The notes under the pieces were generated by a model. That model was not told where the DNA came from and made no database searches. It saw nothing but the letters and a program-made list of their open reading frames with translations. 45,531 nt of DNA from a virus, in IMG/VR virus record IMGVR_UViG_3300012096_000009, positions 1 to 45,531 of that record. The stretch is one strand, 5' to 3'. Shown in pieces: positions 33,417 through 40,205 of this stretch. Positions within the stretch are counted from its first letter, which is position 1. Each line of letters begins with the position of its first letter. The position numbers were made by a program, and so were the translations under genes.

Positions 33417-34690
33417 CAGAGCACCAACTCCCCTTCAACGACTTTTAGAAGCTCTTTGAAGTCTTTCAAACAAACCTCAGCGAGGTCGGTCCGATACTGT
33501 AGTCCTGGGGCTCGAAGCCTCTTTACTATCTTGTACGCTTGAGCGAATGCCGACTCGATCGAGTCGCCACAACCATTGACGACCCCCACTATTCCCACCC
33601 CTACGCTGCTTTTTAACACGTCGTCTTCGAGCATTACTCCGTAGGGGTAGAAGCATTCTTTGTCCTTCTCCTTAAAGCCCTGAATGCAAACACCGGCGTC
33701 GTTGTGAAACTTCTCGTTGGGCCACGGTGGGAGGCTCAACCTCACTCCAGCCCCAAAGCCTTCATTAAGGACGAAGTCGCCAGACTGCCCACGAGCAAGA
33801 GTGTCAATAAAGCTGCCAAAGTCGAAATCAACAAGGCTGTACAAAAGCGTTGGAAACGCGTCGTACCCGAAGCGGGGGGTAAATTCGAGCCCATAAATAC
33901 CTTCTTCATTGACCACACAGTTGACATCGATAGCTCCGACATAGCGATGCTTGCGCATCACTTCTGTTAACTTTGTTAACGTTTCTGTCACCAAAGGGTC
34001 TTTCGAGTCGCAGGACCAAACTACGTTCCCTGTGCAGCCTCCCGAGGGGCCGAGGTCGCCGTTGAGGAAATGTTTTCGCTCAATCGTGTGATTGAACATA
34101 CCAGGAAGCCATTCCTCACCATTGAACCAACCCTCGGTCGACACGGCGACGCCTTCGATAAACTCCTGAACTGTAAGCTCGACCTCGTGCGTACCGCACT
34201 CGTGCTTGAACTGCTCAATCATAGATAGAGCATCTTCGGCGTCTGTTGCAACGTAGGAAGGGACGACTCCGCTCAGCGACCCCTCTGGTTTCAGAACGAC
34301 CTTTCCAGACCGTTCAGCAAACTTTTGGGCTTGCTTTGTAGCGTCGTCCCAGGACTTTACTGACACAGAGTCAGGTGTGTCAATACCGACGTCGTGCATA
34401 ACCTCCTCTGCGTATTTTCGGTCCGTTTCGAGCCTGTCGGCAAAAGCTCCTCCACCAAAGATAGGAACTCCCGCATCGCGAAAGGTTTCGATAACGGAGC
34501 CGAAGCTCGTACAATCGGCTATAACGGTCTGGCCGAACTGGTACTCCGAAGCGTAATCGACCAAGCCAAAGCCTTGATGCTCGAAGATTGGGTCGAATAT
34601 CTTCACCTTGACGTCATGGCCTTCGGCTTTAAGCCGCACGGCGAGGCCAACACCGTCACCGCAATCCGATAGTATCAAGAAGCGACTCAT
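33416..34690 (-). CDS. PurD-like ATP-grasp ligase
   Basis: This 424-residue protein resembles phosphoribosylamine-glycine ligase: an N-terminal Rossmann segment (FLILSDCGDGVGLAVRL), an ATP-grasp fold with KVVLKPEG and VQEFIEGVAVSTEGW, and GLEFTPRFGYDA near the ligand site. PurD adds glycine to phosphoribosylamine in purine synthesis. Placed among tail genes it may instead modify a virion or wall component, but that is inference. A GTTAAC dyad lies in the coding region (33966-33980). Its start overlaps the peptidase stop (ATGA). Confidence 0.75.
   Translation of the reverse strand: MSRFLILSDCGDGVGLAVRLKAEGHDVKVKIFDPIFEHQGFGLVDYASEYQFGQTVIADCTSFGSVIETFRDAGVPIFGGGAFADRLETDRKYAEEVMHDVGIDTPDSVSVKSWDDATKQAQKFAERSGKVVLKPEGSLSGVVPSYVATDAEDALSMIEQFKHECGTHEVELTVQEFIEGVAVSTEGWFNGEEWLPGMFNHTIERKHFLNGDLGPSGGCTGNVVWSCDSKDPLVTETLTKLTEVMRKHRYVGAIDVNCVVNEEGIYGLEFTPRFGYDAFPTLLYSLVDFDFGSFIDTLARGQSGDFVLNEGFGAGVRLSLPPWPNEKFHNDAGVCIQGFKEKDKECFYPYGVMLEDDVLKSSVGVGIVGVVNGCGDSIESAFAQAYKIVKRLRAPGLQYRTDLAEVCLKDFKELLKVVEGELVL
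33965..33981. repeat. GTTAAC-N3-GTTAAC dyad, copy in the PurD-like gene
   Basis: GTTAAC (33966-33971), TTT, GTTAAC (33975-33980), flanked by CT and G as in the copies near 5272 and 38455. Confidence 0.7.
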
Positions 34691-35031
34691 AGCTCGGGTG
34701 GGTACGTAGTTCCTTTCTTTACCTGAACGTGAATGTGTTCGTTGTCCGTGTCTGGGTCTTCGAGAAAAGCATAGAAGCTTGACTCTCCTAAAGCTCCTTT
34801 AAAACGAACGAGAAACGCGAGCTTGTCTGGCAAATCATGCGACCGCACGTCGTAGGCTTCGCCTCGGTGATGTGGGTCGTTTGGGCCGCTGTGCTCGCCG
34901 TCGCAGGCCGAGGTTATCGTCACGTCGAAAGGAAGAGCCTCGACAAGAGCAGTCAAAGCCATCAAGATGTGAAAGCCGCCTGTGGCTATCTTAGTAAACT
35001 CGACGCCGGGTTTGACACGAATGACGCCCAT
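34687..35031 (-). CDS. M15-type D,D-peptidase-like protein, candidate endolysin
   Basis: This 114-residue protein carries the metallopeptidase motif HxxGxAxD (H54, G57, A59, D61, in HHRGEAYD) and a second zinc-ligand region HIH (H99, H101). M15 enzymes cut peptidoglycan cross-links. It is short and has no signal peptide or binding domain, so it could be a cytoplasmic endolysin needing a holin, or a virion peptidase. A membrane-anchored small protein is encoded two genes upstream. Confidence 0.72.
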   Translation of the reverse strand: MGVIRVKPGVEFTKIATGGFHILMALTALVEALPFDVTITSACDGEHSGPNDPHHRGEAYDVRSHDLPDKLAFLVRFKGALGESSFYAFLEDPDTDNEHIHVQVKKGTTYPPEL

Positions 35032-35037
35032 GAAGCC

Positions 35038-35334
35038 TCACTTAACGTGAACTCGCAGAGTTACCGGACCGGCTCCGAGGGACGCAACAATAAGTCCTTC
35101 GAACCAGTTTTCAATATTGTACGTCTGGACTTCACCGGGACCGATTGTTTGAAAAAGAGCCTTGACTATGCTCTTTCCGTTACGGTCCTGAATGTCGGCT
35201 GCAAGACCACCAACGGCGCTTGCGGCGGCACCACCAACAACCTCAATAAACTTACAAAAGAATTGAGGCTGAAAGATAACTCCAGCCCCAGCCGTGTCAA
35301 TAAACCAACTCCGCGAGCTTATATCGTTTGCCAT
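35038..35334 (-). CDS. hypothetical protein
   Basis: This 98-residue protein is of unknown function, with a Gly/Ala-rich patch (VVGGAAASAVGGLAADIQ) and a beta-like C-terminus (VQTYNIENWFEGLIVASL). No catalytic residues or signal are visible. It sits three bases after the membrane protein gene and may belong to the lysis group or the virion. Confidence 0.55.
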   Translation of the reverse strand: MANDISSRSWFIDTAGAGVIFQPQFFCKFIEVVGGAAASAVGGLAADIQDRNGKSIVKALFQTIGPGEVQTYNIENWFEGLIVASLGAGPVTLRVHVK

Positions 35335-35337
35335 AGC

Positions 35338-35583
35338 CTACCCCTTCCTCCAGAGTGTTTCCGTTCCAAGAATATCGCCCATGTACTTCATGATTGTCTC
35401 GGCCTTTTCTGGATTCAAGGCTATCGACATGGCAATGACGCTTTTGACGAAACGGTTGAGGGATTTCTCAACCTCACTCAAGCGACTAACCGCCCCCCGA
35501 TACACAATTCCAAGAAGGACGATATTCGCCGTGAGGAGGGTCCCGGCAATCCATCTCCAAACGTTCACTTCCTGATCACCCAC
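35338..35583 (-). CDS. small membrane protein with coiled tail
   Basis: In this 81-residue protein a short charged N-terminus is followed by a membrane segment (VWRWIAGTLLTANIVLLGIVY) and an amphipathic helix (AVSRLSEVEKSLNRFVKSVI). The layout resembles XhlA-type or small holin-like proteins beside an endolysin. The peptidase gene 300 bases downstream supports a lysis role, but holin-like genes also occur near the terminase, so the call is open. Confidence 0.55.
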   Translation of the reverse strand: MGDQEVNVWRWIAGTLLTANIVLLGIVYRGAVSRLSEVEKSLNRFVKSVIAMSIALNPEKAETIMKYMGDILGTETLWRKG

Positions 35584-35598
35584 GAGTGACCTCCCAGG

Positions 35599-35802
35599 TC
35601 ACGTTCCTTGAGATTCGTCTATGGACGGGTCTTGGTTTGTTTCTTCTGGACCGGGAGCGTGTACGAGGTTATTCACCGCACCTTGAAACTCCGCGAGCGA
35701 GTGAAAATCACAAGCGACGTAAGTCGTAGCTCCGACCGTAAGTTGGTTGTTCCAAGAACGGTCGGAGCCTCGTCCACAAATAACGCAATACTGAACGGCC
35801 AT
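35599..35802 (-). CDS. small zinc-finger-like protein
   Basis: This 67-residue protein begins YCVICGRG, a CxxC knuckle, with a later Cys and His (CDFHS) that could complete one zinc site. The tail is acidic. No function is recognised. It lies between virion and lysis genes. Confidence 0.6.
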   Translation of the reverse strand: MAVQYCVICGRGSDRSWNNQLTVGATTYVACDFHSLAEFQGAVNNLVHAPGPEETNQDPSIDESQGT

Positions 35803-35812
35803 AGCAGCCTCC

Positions 35813-36478
35813 TCAGTTAAAGTTGAATTCGACTACGCAGTCAAAGCCGTAGAGCTTGTAGGTGCTCGTCGCGGGGGTCACGACGTTGAGCTCGATCCAA
35901 ATGGCTTGGTCGACGCCGACTCTGTAGGTCTGTTGACCGGCAGCGAGTGGTACGTTCGTCACGTAGGGATTTGCTTGAACAGCCGTGGCAAGGCCGTTCG
36001 CGGCGACTGCTAGAACGACGGTAATCGCGTTCGCGACGTTGTTTGCATGAACAGTCTGGTCGATGCGAATCGTATGCGTCGTTAGCGCAAGAGTCGTGAT
36101 TTGGTAGATAACGTCAACGGAAAGGAGCTTGTAGCCCTTAACCTTTAACGCCGTTCTGGGAGTGATTTCCTGCCCGGTCGACATACCAGCCGACACGTCC
36201 GGGCGATAGAACTGTTGCTGAGCCGAGGCCGGAATGCCCGTCCCACCGAACTGCTCCTGCAAATCCTCACCGAAGCCAGTTCGACGTTCGATAAGCTCGG
36301 CTACGTTAATAGCATAAATGACTGTCGTGGACGCAGCCTGGTTTAACGACCAGTCTCCTGCAGCGTTTCTCGTTAAAACCGGGACACCGGTAAAAAAATG
36401 AATGTCATTAGGCGGGGCGAAAACTCTTCCGTCTGTAAATCCGAGGTCCTGCTGATAACGTCCTTGTGTATGTGGCAT
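35813..36478 (-). CDS. virion protein, unknown role
   Basis: This 221-residue, beta-rich protein (STTVIYAINVAELIERRTG; YQITTLALTTHTIRI; YKLYGFDCVVEF) has few charges in its core, as expected of a head or tail structural protein. It is encoded soon after the major capsid gene and follows AGGAGGCTTT. A possible vertex or decoration role is inference only. Confidence 0.6.
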   Translation of the reverse strand: MPHTQGRYQQDLGFTDGRVFAPPNDIHFFTGVPVLTRNAAGDWSLNQAASTTVIYAINVAELIERRTGFGEDLQEQFGGTGIPASAQQQFYRPDVSAGMSTGQEITPRTALKVKGYKLLSVDVIYQITTLALTTHTIRIDQTVHANNVANAITVVLAVAANGLATAVQANPYVTNVPLAAGQQTYRVGVDQAIWIELNVVTPATSTYKLYGFDCVVEFNFN

Positions 36479-36532
36479 AAAGCCTCCTTAGCTTTGAGTC
36501 ACCTTTCGGTGCTTCTACTGCCTAAAACCAGA

Positions 36533-36602
36533 GGTGCCTTGCTCCCGCGTCGCCATGTTTCAGCTAGCCCCAAGCTTCAACTAAGCAAACCTGCAAGGCA
36601 CC
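36533..36602. other. 10-bp inverted repeat around the end of the zinc-ribbon gene
   Basis: GGTGCCTTGC (36533-36542) and GCAAGGCACC (36593-36602) are perfect reverse complements 50 bases apart. They bracket the stop codon of the zinc-ribbon gene. No T-run follows on either strand. It could be an RNA stem controlling downstream expression after the capsid genes. Confidence 0.35.
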
Positions 36603-36878
36603 AAATTCGTTGAGTCTATCTTTCGTCATCGTCACTAGCAACCGGCTGTTCAGAATATCCGCGACCTGCATTTCTTGGTCGGCGCTTTGACTAAGGACCT
36701 CTTGTATTATATAATCTCGGTAAAAAGTAAGAGGGTTGTCGTAACACTTCGGACAAACAAGAAGACCACGGTGTACCCCCGGCTGTCGTCGCAACTGAGA
36801 GGTTGGATAGTCCCAACCGCAAATATCGCAACGATGCCAGGGTACGCCGTGAATCCCGCTATGTGCCTGATTTGGCAC
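36564..36878 (-). CDS. zinc-ribbon protein downstream of the capsid gene
   Basis: This 104-residue protein has a zinc ribbon formed by RCDICG and LVCPKCYD, about 30 residues apart, then a helical tail. Such genes are frequent just after phage capsid genes, with unknown role. I chose the GTG at 36878 because AGGAG sits five bases upstream and directly follows the capsid stop. An in-frame ATG at 36938 would overlap the capsid gene by 50 bases. Confidence 0.65.
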   Translation of the reverse strand: MPNQAHSGIHGVPWHRCDICGWDYPTSQLRRQPGVHRGLLVCPKCYDNPLTFYRDYIIQEVLSQSADQEMQVADILNSRLLVTMTKDRLNEFGALQVCLVEAWG

Positions 36879-36888
36879 ATCGTCTCCT

Positions 36889-37842
36889 CTATGGGCCGTT
36901 TGAGCCGAAAGTACCTTCCCAAACTGTAGCACCCACACTGATCCTCATAAAGCTAACTTGCTTGACCGAACGGGTGTCGAAGTCGTCGGCAAAGTCTTCG
37001 TCGAGTTCGTGCCGAACGAAGAACTTGAGCCTATGCGACATCTTATCCGCAAGGACGAACCAAGCGCTCTGCGAGGTCAGGTAATGACAAACGAAGTACT
37101 GCAAGTCCTCTGCGAGGATTGAGTTGATTTCGTTGTCTGAGGTGTAAGGCTTGTGAGGGGAGCCGAGGATTTCCCTCGCTATCCATTTGAGCTCGGGGGG
37201 TATGACCACAGTACGTGGCTTGATTGTAATCGGCAAGCCTTGTGAGTCCGGCAGACGTTCGAAGAAGTTGACCATGAGCTGAATTGCGGTGTAGCTCAAG
37301 TCAACGTCGACGAGTGGCCTGTTCGGATAGGTGCCGGCAGAGGCGATGATGTTGGCGATACCTGGTGCTACAGATGTCGCCGCCGGGCCTCCCAGAAGCG
37401 GGTGAGACGTGTTGAAGAGCGATAAGCCATCGGTCGTCGTCACGGTCGAGAAACCGAGATTGAAGACGTTGAAAGCCTGCTGTTCTTTCACGAAGTGCGC
37501 GCTTCTTGCGAGCGCCTTCGGAACTTGGTTGATGACATTGTACTGGTCGTCTTCGTAGAGCTCAAACGAACAACGAACGCCCAGTCCGTAGGTCAAGTGC
37601 AAGTAACGCTTCGAGCCGCCCTGAATCGCATCCGAGTAGCTAATTGCTTCGCCCTCGGGCTTTTCAATAAGTGGAGGCAAGCCAGCGAACTCGACTTCGT
37701 CTTCATAGGCCATCTTCGACGTCTCGACATGGAATATGTGTGAATACTCCTCGTCGCGTTGAAGAAGATCGACCCAGTGAAGAAACTCGTCGTGTAGACC
37801 AGGAGCCATGAGTTGTGAGAACTGTCCGCGTACCATTGTCAT
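36889..37842 (-). CDS. major capsid protein
   Basis: This 317-residue protein resembles HK97-fold capsid proteins of the gpT-like group: an N-terminal arm (FSQLMAPGLHDEFLHWVDLL), E-loop-like GGSKRYLHLTYGLGVRCSF, a spine helix and P-domain with FNTSHPLLGG and MVNFFERLPDSQGLPI, and closing strands (ISVGATVWEG). It follows a scaffold and a decoration-like gene in the standard order. The downstream GTG start lies 11 bases after its stop. This is the most probable shell protein. Confidence 0.85.
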   Translation of the reverse strand: MTMVRGQFSQLMAPGLHDEFLHWVDLLQRDEEYSHIFHVETSKMAYEDEVEFAGLPPLIEKPEGEAISYSDAIQGGSKRYLHLTYGLGVRCSFELYEDDQYNVINQVPKALARSAHFVKEQQAFNVFNLGFSTVTTTDGLSLFNTSHPLLGGPAATSVAPGIANIIASAGTYPNRPLVDVDLSYTAIQLMVNFFERLPDSQGLPITIKPRTVVIPPELKWIAREILGSPHKPYTSDNEINSILAEDLQYFVCHYLTSQSAWFVLADKMSHRLKFFVRHELDEDFADDFDTRSVKQVSFMRISVGATVWEGTFGSNGP

Positions 37843-37854
37843 TGTCAGTTCTCC

Positions 37855-38439
37855 TTATGCCACAAGCTGCGCAGCGCCAGAGGTGACGACAAAATACACG
37901 CCACGTGGAGTCGCAGACTGATCATTGGGGTCAAGTCGTGTAACAGTCACGACGGTGTTTGTTCCAACAGTAGACTTCGTTCTGTCTACGAACCAGTGGT
38001 TGTCGGCGTCGATCGTCATACCGTATTGCTTCCCAACGTCAGAAGCAACGGCTGTTTGAGCTGGACCTACCTGACCAAGAAAGACGGTGTCGAGTTCAGC
38101 AACTTCGAATCCGCTCCGTCCGTCTCGAAAGAAAGGCCTCGTGATATTCACCGCCGAAGGCTCGAAAGGAACCGAGCCTGACGACGGCTGAGGAGTTGGA
38201 TTAACCGCCGCTGTGGGAGTTACTCCTAAAGCAGCAAGGTTATTACCAAACTCCTTTGAAAAGCCAGCAATTCCCTGCACGATGGTAGTTCCATCCCACG
38301 CCTTCAAGCCCCCGTCACCAGAGGCTATCTGCACAGGAGTTCCCGGCAAGAACGTCTGGCCGGCTTCTTCAATGATTCGCCTCATGCGTGGTTGATTACC
38401 ACTCACGGATTGAACCGAATGGATCTCAGCTGATGCCAT
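37855..38439 (-). CDS. head decoration-like protein
   Basis: This 194-residue protein encoded just before the capsid gene has beta-rich sequence (RIIEEAGQTFLPGTPVQIAS; TTIVQGIAGFSK), as in capsid decoration or cement proteins. Ribosome site AAGGAG lies upstream, and a GTTAAC dyad (38455-38469) stands directly before that. No enzyme motif is present. Confidence 0.6.
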   Translation of the reverse strand: MASAEIHSVQSVSGNQPRMRRIIEEAGQTFLPGTPVQIASGDGGLKAWDGTTIVQGIAGFSKEFGNNLAALGVTPTAAVNPTPQPSSGSVPFEPSAVNITRPFFRDGRSGFEVAELDTVFLGQVGPAQTAVASDVGKQYGMTIDADNHWFVDRTKSTVGTNTVVTVTRLDPNDQSATPRGVYFVVTSGAAQLVA

Positions 38440-38453
38440 TCATTACTCCTTTC

Positions 38454-38470
38454 TGTTAACTTTCTTAACG
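38454..38470. repeat. imperfect GTTAAC dyad upstream of the decoration/capsid genes
   Basis: GTTAAC (38455-38460), TTT, CTTAAC (38464-38469). It lies immediately upstream of the AAGGAG ribosome site of the decoration-like gene on the minus strand, in the only sizeable gap before the capsid genes. Confidence 0.55.
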
Positions 38471-38484
38471 ATAACGAGGGGCTT

Positions 38485-39123
38485 TCAGGACTTCTCCGCC
38501 AGATTTAACGGGCCAGAGTTGTCAGCTGTTTTCGCATCTGTCTCGGTGAGAGCCGGAACAAACGTCGAAATCTTTTTTGAGTTGGGGAAGCCGGCGGGTC
38601 CGAGCGTTGCTCGACCATCAACGGCAACCACCTCTCGCCCACCCATGTCACGGGAGGCACCAGCACCTTCGATAGAAACGCCGGGCTTCTTAACACGTAA
38701 ACGAGCGTTTTGCTCGTTCCACTTCTGTGCTCCGACAAAGTCGGCTCGCGGGATAATGAGGAGAATCAAGTCGCCATACATAACGCGACCGTCTCGACAC
38801 AACGAAGGTGGAACTGGCATACGAGCTCCCGTTTCCACATTACGAGAGTAGGCTTGGTCAGGCTTCGCCGGGACAAAACCCATCGCTATGAGCTGGTCAT
38901 AGCGTAAGCCAGACTCCTTCTCGCCAACGGCTCTGTTGCCCCAAAACAACGACATGTTTGGGTTCGTCGGCAGTAGGTTGATAAAGTTGGGCGACCGCAA
39001 AGGCTTAGCCTCAATTTGGTCGTAAGGAATCGCTACCTCGACCTTCGGACCCGGAGGCGTCGGATGTATCGATGGCTGCGCTGTCGGTGGCAAATTCTTT
39101 GACGTAATCGTAGGTTCTGGCAT
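38485..39123 (-). CDS. hypothetical structural protein
   Basis: This 212-residue protein has a Pro/Thr-rich N-terminus (TAQPSIHPTPPGPKVEV). A mixed alpha/beta middle contains GLRYDQLIAMGFVPA and RVMYGDLILLIIP, and the tail is disordered. Position between scaffold and decoration genes points to head assembly. No family is recognised. Confidence 0.6.
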   Translation of the reverse strand: MPEPTITSKNLPPTAQPSIHPTPPGPKVEVAIPYDQIEAKPLRSPNFINLLPTNPNMSLFWGNRAVGEKESGLRYDQLIAMGFVPAKPDQAYSRNVETGARMPVPPSLCRDGRVMYGDLILLIIPRADFVGAQKWNEQNARLRVKKPGVSIEGAGASRDMGGREVVAVDGRATLGPAGFPNSKKISTFVPALTETDAKTADNSGPLNLAEKS

Positions 39124-39133
39124 CGAAGGCTCC

Positions 39134-39895
39134 TTAACCGTTCACATACTGCATAGATTCTTTGCGCTTTGCGTAATTCTCGTAGGTAACTCCCATTCGA
39201 TCCGCGACATGCTTCTCGGCGTCGGTGAGGCCTTCAACGCCGTTCTTCTTCTCCTCGGTTCCTTGAGGAGGAGCTCCGCTCGTCGCCGGCTCGAGGAAGT
39301 TGTACTTCTTCTTCCGAGTCTCGGGGTCGCGTAGCTCATCGGCATGAACGCCTTTGAGGTAGTAGAAGATACCGAGCCACGCCTGAGGCGTTGTAAGTTG
39401 AATTGGACGGTACTTCTGCCCCTCGACGTCGATTTCCGAGCCCCACGCCTGAAACAAACGGCCGTCCATTGTTTTGCCACTAGAGGCCATATCAGCGTTG
39501 TTGAGCCCCTGTTGTGCAAGCATCCGCGCCGTAAGGACGGAGTTCTGAATTGTGAGGTTCGCCAACGGAGCATTAAGCTCGTTGACCTTGTCGGTAATCG
39601 CGCCGTCGGGGTTTTCGAGAATCTGCTCAGCACTCACGACCTTCCTGTCGGGAGGCTTGACATTCTTGTTGGCTTCAATCGTGGCGAGCTGCGTCTTGAC
39701 CTTCTCGAACTCGCTTTGAATCTCCACGACCTTTTCTCCGTCGGCTCGACGTGCTGCTTGTTCAAGTTCGAGGTCCGTGCGAAGCTTATCGGCAGCTTCG
39801 AGAGCCTTGTCGATTTCCTCTGGCGTCTTTCCCTTTAATCGAGCGGGGAGCTTATCGTCCTCCGCCTTACTTCTATTTCTGTCTAGCCAACCCAT
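39134..39895 (-). CDS. scaffolding protein (probable)
   Basis: This 253-residue, charged protein has a long coiled coil (about 20-80; ELEQAARRADGEKVVEIQSE). A helical C-terminus (LTDAEKHVADRMGVTYENYA) is typical of scaffold tails that bind the capsid. Its place between portal and capsid genes fits. There is no protease domain. It starts after the stop of the overlapping small gene. Confidence 0.72.
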   Translation of the reverse strand: MGWLDRNRSKAEDDKLPARLKGKTPEEIDKALEAADKLRTDLELEQAARRADGEKVVEIQSEFEKVKTQLATIEANKNVKPPDRKVVSAEQILENPDGAITDKVNELNAPLANLTIQNSVLTARMLAQQGLNNADMASSGKTMDGRLFQAWGSEIDVEGQKYRPIQLTTPQAWLGIFYYLKGVHADELRDPETRKKKYNFLEPATSGAPPQGTEEKKNGVEGLTDAEKHVADRMGVTYENYAKRKESMQYVNG

Positions 39896-39896
39896 C

Positions 39897-40205
39897 TTAC
39901 TCCTCCTTCAAGGGCTTGATTTTCCCTGCAATCACGTCTTTTTCGTACTGACGTAAATCCGTTGGTAACTCTTTGATAAGGTCAAGGATTCCAACGCTTC
40001 CTTGAGCACGAAACATCTGAGTTTGTCCTTCGGACTCCATGAGCTTTTTGTTCTCTCGCAAGCGAATTTCGTAGAGCCACTCACTGAATAGCTTGGCCTC
40101 CGGGGCCTCCAGCCATCGGAGGACCGCCGCTGACCGCGCCAGGAGCCGCTCCCTCGGGGAGAGCTTCCTGTGAGGAACCATCTGAATTTGGGGCTTGTTC
40201 TCCAC
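39897..40205 (-). CDS. small helical protein overlapping the portal gene
   Basis: This 102-residue, mostly helical protein (LLARSAAVLRWLEAPEAKLF; LKELPTD-like turn; QYEKDVIAGKIKPLKEE end) begins at GTG 40205. An AAGGAGGT sits at good spacing just upstream inside the portal gene, so its first 125 bases share sequence with the portal C-terminus in another frame. The strong ribosome site makes this start convincing. The role is unknown, perhaps assembly. Confidence 0.65.
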   Translation of the reverse strand: MENKPQIQMVPHRKLSPRERLLARSAAVLRWLEAPEAKLFSEWLYEIRLRENKKLMESEGQTQMFRAQGSVGILDLIKELPTDLRQYEKDVIAGKIKPLKEE

